Source: Candidatus Woesearchaeota archaeon | GTDB lineage: Archaea > Nanobdellota > Nanobdellia > Woesearchaeales > UBA525 | Reading direction: 5' to 3' | Assembly: GCA_027371725.1 (NCBI GenBank) | Contig: DAHXMN010000026.1 | Coordinates: 1-8,541 of the forward strand | Length of the DNA stretch: 8,541 nt | Shown here: positions 5,568 through 8,541 of the stretch, piece after piece | Position numbering within the stretch: the first letter of the stretch is position 1 | Layout of the letters: every line of letters starts with the position of its first letter | The notes under the pieces: generated by a model | The model's input: the letters and a program-made list of their open reading frames with translations, nothing else | Told to the model about the DNA's origin: nothing | The model's database searches: none | Program-made: the position numbers and the translations under genes

Positions 5568-5642
5568 GCCCCTGTGGTGTAGTCCGGCCAATCATTCGGC
5601 CCTTTCGAGGCCGAGACCCGGGTTCGAATCCCGGCGGGGGCA
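5568..5642 (+). tRNA. tRNA-Glu(UUC)
   Basis: 75 nt, no CCA encoded, discriminator A. Acceptor GCCCCTG/CGGGGGC (one T-G pair), the D-arm GTGT-AGTCCGGCCA typical of archaeal tRNA-Glu, anticodon stem CGGCC/GGCCG, anticodon TTC at 5604-5606, T-arm CCGGG-TTCGAAT-CCCGG. No intron. Confidence 0.97.
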
Positions 5643-5670
5643 GATTCTCTTCTTTCGGGTTTACCTACGC

Positions 5671-5696
5671 CAGAATAAGAAGGCAGAATAAGGAGG
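5671..5696. repeat. 13-bp tandem repeat between convergent transcripts
   Basis: CAGAATAAGAAGG (5671-5683) is followed directly by CAGAATAAGGAGG (5684-5696), one mismatch. On the minus strand it is pyrimidine-rich (CCTCCTTATTCTG) and sits just past the stop of the 175-aa gene, so it may help end that transcript. Between 5643 and 5660 the plus strand is also T-rich, suitable for tRNA-Glu termination. Confidence 0.45.
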
Positions 5697-5699
5697 GAT

Positions 5700-6227
5700 T
5701 CAGAGATCAGAGACGCATGAGAGAAGTCTCGTGAGTCTGAGTTCCGTAGGGATTGCAGAATACGTCGCCATCTTGACCGGGGATCCGTTCTGTGCAGGCC
5801 ATTCTTCCTTCGGAATATTCAGGTACAGCCGCTTGTCCGGGGCCTCGATCGTCTTGAACCTTTCGTAGAGGTCGTCGGGCAGCTCGCCCGCGACCACGAG
5901 GAACAGGATGCCTCCTTCCGCGGCGGAACGGGAGTCGTTCTTGAGCTGTCCGGCCAGGTATTCGAGCAGGGGCAGGGGGCCTTCAGAGAGCGGAGGGGTT
6001 TGCGGCCTCTGAGAAGAACCCTGTTCTTGAGAAGAACCCATATAAGACGGCATTGCAGGCGGGGGCGGTTCGAGCGAATCCAAGGCGGCGGAACCGGCCA
6101 TCAGCCAATAGTCCTTGTTCTGCGATAACCCGCTCTTGTCGAAGACGTCAAGGATGATCTCATCGAGCACGGCGACAGACCCATAATCCTCGCTCTGAGC
6201 CGTGAAGAGAAGACCACGCACCAGCAT
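5700..6227 (-). CDS. Hypothetical protein with Pro/Ser/Gln linker (175 aa)
   Basis: I do not recognise the family. The predicted protein has an N-terminal domain (residues 1-52; MLVRGLLFTAQSEDYG, then a likely helix VAVLDEIILDVFDK, then DYWLMAGSAAL), a low-complexity linker rich in Pro, Ser, Gln and Gly (residues 53-84, with GSSQ twice), and a C-terminal domain (85-175) with a buried strand GGILFLVVAG (105-114). It has no signal peptide. The frame continues upstream to a GTG at 6437, which would add 70 residues, but third-position GC drops there and a TATA box with BRE-like GAAAACG lies 25 nt before the ATG at 6227, so I use 6227. The GSSQ repeats come from a 12-bp direct DNA repeat near 6010-6041. 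The gene stands alone between tRNA-Glu and a non-coding gap. Confidence 0.65.
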   Translation of the reverse strand: MLVRGLLFTAQSEDYGSVAVLDEIILDVFDKSGLSQNKDYWLMAGSAALDSLEPPPPAMPSYMGSSQEQGSSQRPQTPPLSEGPLPLLEYLAGQLKNDSRSAAEGGILFLVVAGELPDDLYERFKTIEAPDKRLYLNIPKEEWPAQNGSPVKMATYSAIPTELRLTRLLSCVSDL

Positions 6228-6248
6228 GGATGCAGGAACAGGGACGGG

Positions 6249-6256
6249 TATAAAAC
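6249..6256 (-). promoter_or_regulatory. Promoter of the 175-aa gene
   Basis: Minus strand GTTTTATA, preceded by GGGGAAAAC as a BRE-like element and centred 25 nt before the ATG at 6227. A leaderless start is implied. The plus-strand reading (TATAAAAC) lacks a good BRE. Confidence 0.6.
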
Positions 6257-6614
6257 GTTTTCCCCTCAGGCCTCCGGCGAGGGGTGAATGAGCCTCCCGG
6301 GCTGAAGCCATGGGTACAAGGAATTCTGAGAATCCCTGTACGCGCAGACCCGACGGTCCGCCAGCGCACCCCTCGCGAAGCCCGAGGAAGGCCGCGGAGA
6401 TTCTGTCCTCAGCCGCTCTCCGAGCCCCCGATATCACCGCGTTCTCCGAACACGAGTCTCCCTCCGGTCAGGGGTCTTGTCCGGCGCTCACGATAACGGT
6501 CTCCCTGCGGTCGCCCGTGCTCGCGACCGGATCGTGCTCCAAGACGGCGTCCCCCCTGGACGAAAGCCACGAGACATCCACGAGATCAATGAAAAGAGGG
6601 GGGAAAGAATAAGG
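6257..6614. other. 358-bp gap, no firm gene; possible remnant coding on minus strand
   Basis: No complete convincing gene. On the minus strand a frame from about 6596 to a TGA at 6470-6468 reads like protein (DLVDVSWLSSRGDAVLEHD, then ETVIVSAGQDP) and, past the stop, is in the same frame as the 175-aa gene. It has no ATG; a GTG at 6581 would give 37 residues. The plus strand in the same phase also reads passably (RDRIVLQDGVPPGRKPRD), so strand is uncertain. An imperfect hairpin of about 11 bp lies at 6315-6342 (GTACAAGG with CCCTGTAC at its base). I see no SRP or RNase P RNA signature. Confidence 0.35.
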
Positions 6615-6621
6615 AAAAAAA
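6615..6621 (-). terminator. T7 terminator after eL41
   Basis: On the minus strand seven T residues begin 9 nt past the eL41 stop and are followed by more T-rich sequence (CCTTATTCTTTCC). Archaeal RNA polymerase terminates at such oligo-T tracts without a hairpin. Confidence 0.6.
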
Positions 6622-6629
6622 GCGTGTGC

Positions 6630-6731
6630 CTACATCTTCGCGCGTCTGCGCTTCTCCTTCTTCATGCGCTTGCGCTGCCATTTCCAGCGCATCTGGCCCT
6701 TCTTCTTCCAGCGTCGTGAGCTTCTCTTCAT
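6630..6731 (-). CDS. rpl41e: Ribosomal protein eL41
   Basis: A 33-residue, extremely basic peptide, shorter than most gene finders accept. Its last 20 residues (MRWKWQRKRM then KKEKRRRAKM) align without gaps to eL41 of archaea and eukaryotes (MRAKWRKKRM then RRLKRKRRKM in eukaryotes, from memory), including the MR-K-W, KRM and K-M positions. eL41 is a single arginine/lysine-rich helix of the ribosome, at the bridge between the large and small subunits. I take the ATG at 6731, which adds MKRSSRRWKKKGQ; the internal ATG at 6692 would give the classical short form. The T-run downstream and the TATA-like box at 6817-6824 upstream support a separate transcript. The overlapping plus-strand frame is a shadow. 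Confidence 0.85.
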   Translation of the reverse strand: MKRSSRRWKKKGQMRWKWQRKRMKKEKRRRAKM

Positions 6732-6743
6732 TTTTTGCCTTCG

Positions 6744-6759
6744 CCCCGTCAGGACGGGG
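6744..6759 (-). promoter_or_regulatory. Perfect hairpin in the eL41 leader
   Basis: CCCCGTC (6744-6750) pairs with GACGGGG (6753-6759), seven G-C-rich pairs (six with a 4-nt loop). It ends 12 nt before the eL41 ATG, inside a leader of about 60 nt, while most genes here look leaderless. Control of translation is possible (inference). Confidence 0.45.
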
Positions 6760-6816
6760 GTACTGGACCTCCTGTTCTCTTGCGCTATCGGCAGGGTGTT
6801 TGCGAACCGCAGTCGA

Positions 6817-6824
6817 TTTATAAA
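6817..6824. promoter_or_regulatory. Shared palindromic TATA box between eL41 and the 70-aa gene
   Basis: TTTATAAA is a perfect palindrome and the only good TATA candidate between the divergent starts at 6731 and 6904. It would give starts near 6794 (minus) and 6847 (plus), with leaders of about 60 nt on each side. Confidence 0.45.
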
Positions 6825-6903
6825 CTTATTGGGGTTTGAGAATCTGCAGAAAATCTCGCTTCCGCTCGGGCACCCCCTGAGAGCGGAGGCGACAATCCCG
6901 AGG

Positions 6904-7116
6904 ATGCTCAACTACGAGGTCCGGTTTCCGGGATTCCGGCTGGACGGGAAGGCGGAAGAGTATATCCGGTCGCGGATGGATTCCCCGCTCTGGCAGAAGA
7001 TCGTCGGATACGCCGTCGATTACAAGAAGATGGAGGAGAAGGAACCGGAGGCGCTCGGTCACATCGAGCGCCGGGTGCGCGAGATCACCGGCAACGTCTA
7101 TCGTTTCGCCGCGTAG
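6904..7116 (+). CDS. Hypothetical protein, 70 aa
   Basis: I do not recognise the family. The peptide MLNYEVRFPGFRLDGKAEEY ... YRFAA is soluble and charged, with an N-terminal strand-like part (residues 2-14), a probable helix around residues 18-40 (EEYIRSRMDSPLWQKIVGYA) and a second helix in the acidic-basic C-terminal half (KKMEEKEPEALGHIERRVREITG). The ATG at 6904 is the first in-frame ATG downstream of the TATA box at 6817-6824; GGAGG at 6885-6889 is too far for a normal ribosome binding site and the frame upstream of it runs antisense to eL41. The last 19 bp overlap the end of the convergent nuclease gene (7098-8261). Confidence 0.65.
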   Translation: MLNYEVRFPGFRLDGKAEEYIRSRMDSPLWQKIVGYAVDYKKMEEKEPEALGHIERRVREITGNVYRFAA

Positions 7117-8261
7117 AGCCTGCGCACCGTCTCTTTCCGAGGGATGAAACCGTCTATCCTGACCGTGCCCGCGGCGAGGGCGTCGGCGAGCTTCCACGTG
7201 TCCAGCATCGAGTAGTTGTCGTACAGTCCCTGCTCCTTCGTGAGGCGGACGAGCGCAGGATACGCGAGGTCGTTCTTGCCGGGCAGCTTGACCGTGCCTT
7301 TCGACCAGACCGTGAGTTTCTGCGCCGAGCCATAGACCGCCTGGACGCCGTGCTGGCCAGCGTAGGAATAGATATCGTTCTGGGTCCGCTCGATCCGTTC
7401 TTTTATCTCCCGTTCCCGCTCCTTCAGTTCCGCGTATTCGTCGACGAGCCGGACGCCGTCCTCCTTCTTGAATTCTTCGGGTGCCAGCGCGTCCGTCTCG
7501 AACTTGTGCTTCCAGAGCGGGCAGACAGGCTGGTACTCGCACCAGTTGCAGAGCGCGCTCCTCGTCGGCGGGAAGTCGGTCGTCAGTTCGACCTCGCGTA
7601 TCAGTTCTAGTACCGATGCCTTCAGTTCCTCTAACGCAGTCATTTCCTTCTCGACGGCCATCTCCTTGTCGAAGGCGAGGAAGTGCCAGACCAATCTCAC
7701 TTTCCTCGCGTCGGGGAAGGAGCGGTGGACCCAGTACGCGTACATCGCGAGCTGACGATCGGTTTCCAGCTCCTCCTGCGTCTTGAGGCTGCCGGTCTTG
7801 TAGTCATGGATCTCGTAGACCCCCTGTCCGTCGTCGACGAGCCGGTCGATCCGGACGTGGTAGCTCCGCTCGTCGTCGAGCTGCAGCATCTCCTCGGTCT
7901 CGAGGCCGATCGTCTTGCCCTGGTCGAACGGCGCGTACCGCGCATAATACTCCTTGAGGTAGCGCTCGCCCATCAGGCGGTAGTTCTCCGCGGCGTACTC
8001 TTCCCGTGCGATCCGCATCGTCGAGGGATTCCACCGCTTCCGCCACTCCTCCGAGAACCAGGCGACCAATTCGTCAGCGGCGAGGCGCTTCTCGAACCGG
8101 AGGTCCTTGTACAGTTTCTCCAGCGCCTCGTGGACGAGGCTGCCGAGGAACGTCTCGACGGTCTCCTCCTGCTCAGTCTCGAGCTTGTCGAGGTACTGGT
8201 ACTTGAACTTGAGCCGGCACTGCTCGAACGTGGAGAGGCGCGAGTGCGAGTAGGTCGCCAT
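7098..8261 (-). CDS. PD-(D/E)XK nuclease with Cas4/AddB-like Fe-S cysteines
   Basis: A 387-residue RecB-family nuclease (PDDEXK_1-like). Core motifs in order: SRLSTFEQC (residues 7-15), GSLVHEALE with His44, RIDRL with Asp139, HDYKTG with Asp153 and Lys155 (the D-x-K motif), and QLAMYAYW with Gln170 and Tyr174. Cys15 plus the LCNWCEYQPVC cluster (Cys238, Cys241, Cys247) match the four-cysteine 4Fe-4S staple of Cas4, AddB and Dna2-like nucleases. A charged helix (residues about 274-298, YAELKEREREIKERIE) and a C-terminal beta-rich tail with VPG/IPRKE-like stretches follow. Such proteins degrade or trim single-stranded DNA in repair or recombination; the precise role here is not known. No helicase, cas1, cas2 or CRISPR array is in the window, so it is not assigned as Cas4. 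ATG at 8261 has a TATA box 27 nt upstream. Catalytic and cluster residues are all present. Confidence 0.88.
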   Translation of the reverse strand: MATYSHSRLSTFEQCRLKFKYQYLDKLETEQEETVETFLGSLVHEALEKLYKDLRFEKRLAADELVAWFSEEWRKRWNPSTMRIAREEYAAENYRLMGERYLKEYYARYAPFDQGKTIGLETEEMLQLDDERSYHVRIDRLVDDGQGVYEIHDYKTGSLKTQEELETDRQLAMYAYWVHRSFPDARKVRLVWHFLAFDKEMAVEKEMTALEELKASVLELIREVELTTDFPPTRSALCNWCEYQPVCPLWKHKFETDALAPEEFKKEDGVRLVDEYAELKEREREIKERIERTQNDIYSYAGQHGVQAVYGSAQKLTVWSKGTVKLPGKNDLAYPALVRLTKEQGLYDNYSMLDTWKLADALAAGTVRIDGFIPRKETVRRLYAAKR

Positions 8262-8284
8262 CGCCTCTGAGGAGGAAAACCCCG

Positions 8285-8292
8285 TTTAAATA
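8285..8292 (-). promoter_or_regulatory. TATA box of the PD-(D/E)XK nuclease gene
   Basis: Minus strand TATTTAAA, centred about 27 nt before the ATG at 8261, implying a leaderless or nearly leaderless mRNA. Confidence 0.65.
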
Positions 8293-8541
8293 GGTTGTCC
8301 GCCGGTGGCCAGTGGGGAAAAGAAAAGACGGAAAACCGAGTGGGTGGGTGGAAAGTTCTCGCTTCACTCACTTCGTTCGGAACGTCTTGTTCTTCGAACT
8401 GCGACGTCACGCTCGGGTCACCGGCTGCGACCCGTATCGTTTTGTCCTTCGCTGCGCCGTTGAAGCCCCGTAGGGGGCAGGGTCACTTCGTTCCCGGGTT
8501 CCTCGTATGACTCGGAACCAACCCCCCCATCGTGCTGCTGA
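8293..8541. other. Non-coding right end with four stem-loops
   Basis: No convincing protein in any frame. Four stems follow one another: GTTCG-GAAC / GTTC-tt-CGAAC (8375-8399), CGGGTC/GACCCG (8414-8434), GCCCC/GGGGC (8466-8479) and GGTTCC/GGAACC (8498-8520). The 11-mer TCACTTCGTTC occurs at 8368-8378 and 8484-8494. Read on the minus strand, the stems are followed by a T-rich tract (GGTTTTCCGTCTTTTCTTTT, 8334-8315) that could end a transcript entering from beyond 8541. A structured RNA on the minus strand is possible. GC-rich DNA forms stems by chance, so this is tentative. Confidence 0.35.

Noticed and set aside
6257..6614. RNase P RNA or SRP RNA in the gap
   Set aside because: Short lookalikes occur (GAGGAAGGCC on plus, ACAGAATC on minus), but they lie on opposite strands and the rest of each consensus is missing.
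6664..6903. An upstream extension of the 70-aa protein to 6664
   Set aside because: The extension lies antisense to eL41, crosses the TATA box at 6817-6824, and looks unlike coding sequence.
7098..8261. Cas4 of a CRISPR system
   Set aside because: Motifs fit the superfamily, but no repeats, spacers or other cas genes are present, so the specific assignment is not supported.
7683..8270. A 195-codon plus frame opposite the nuclease
   Set aside because: Antisense shadow rich in Val, Leu, Glu and Arg; the minus strand has the catalytic motifs.
8295..8510. A 71-codon plus frame at the right end
   Set aside because: No recognisable features, starts inside the nuclease promoter region, and overlaps all four stem-loops.

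Overview
The window looks like a GC-rich archaeal genome fragment, probably from a metagenome. The archaeal signs are a class I (archaeal-type) CCA-adding enzyme, the tiny ribosomal protein eL41, a tRNA-Gly with an anticodon-loop intron that folds into a bulge-helix-bulge, three tRNAs without an encoded 3' CCA, and BRE/TATA-like boxes about 25 nt upstream of most start codons (leaderless transcripts). A DPANN-type lineage is plausible from the style of the CCA enzyme and the beta-helix surface protein, but the sequence alone does not settle this.

Layout. 1-395: a plus-strand open segment whose first 77 bases are an exact copy of an internal piece of the cca gene (3869-3945), followed by a fragment of an Ig-like domain from a surface protein. 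About 395-2372 (minus): a large secreted parallel beta-helix protein, interrupted by an in-frame TAA after residue 58 and cut off at about 395, where it meets the plus-strand fragment head-on with no stop codon on either side. This end of the window looks like an assembly chimera or a rearrangement. 2399-2932 (minus): a small secreted protein of unknown family just upstream of the beta-helix gene. 2933-3108: an AT-rich divergent promoter region. 3109-4476 (plus): cca. 4477-4923 (minus): an unrecognised 148-residue protein whose stop abuts the cca stop.

4924-5267 holds promoters and a GC-rich structured stretch without a convincing gene. Three tRNAs follow: Gly(GCC) with a 46-nt intron, Ile(GAU) and Glu(UUC). 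5700-6227 (minus) is an unrecognised 175-residue protein with a Pro/Ser/Gln linker. 6630-6731 (minus) is eL41. 6904-7116 (plus) is a 70-residue unknown that overlaps tail-to-tail with a PD-(D/E)XK nuclease carrying a Cas4/AddB-like four-cysteine Fe-S signature (7098-8261, minus). The right end (8293-8541) is non-coding and carries four consecutive stem-loops.

Functionally, the middle is tRNA housekeeping: the CCA enzyme would finish the 3' ends of the three CCA-less tRNAs nearby. The left part is cell-surface genes and the right part a DNA-processing nuclease. I see no CRISPR array, integrase, transposase or toxin-antitoxin pair. The most unusual parts are the broken left end, the uncharacterised proteins and the possible structured RNAs.
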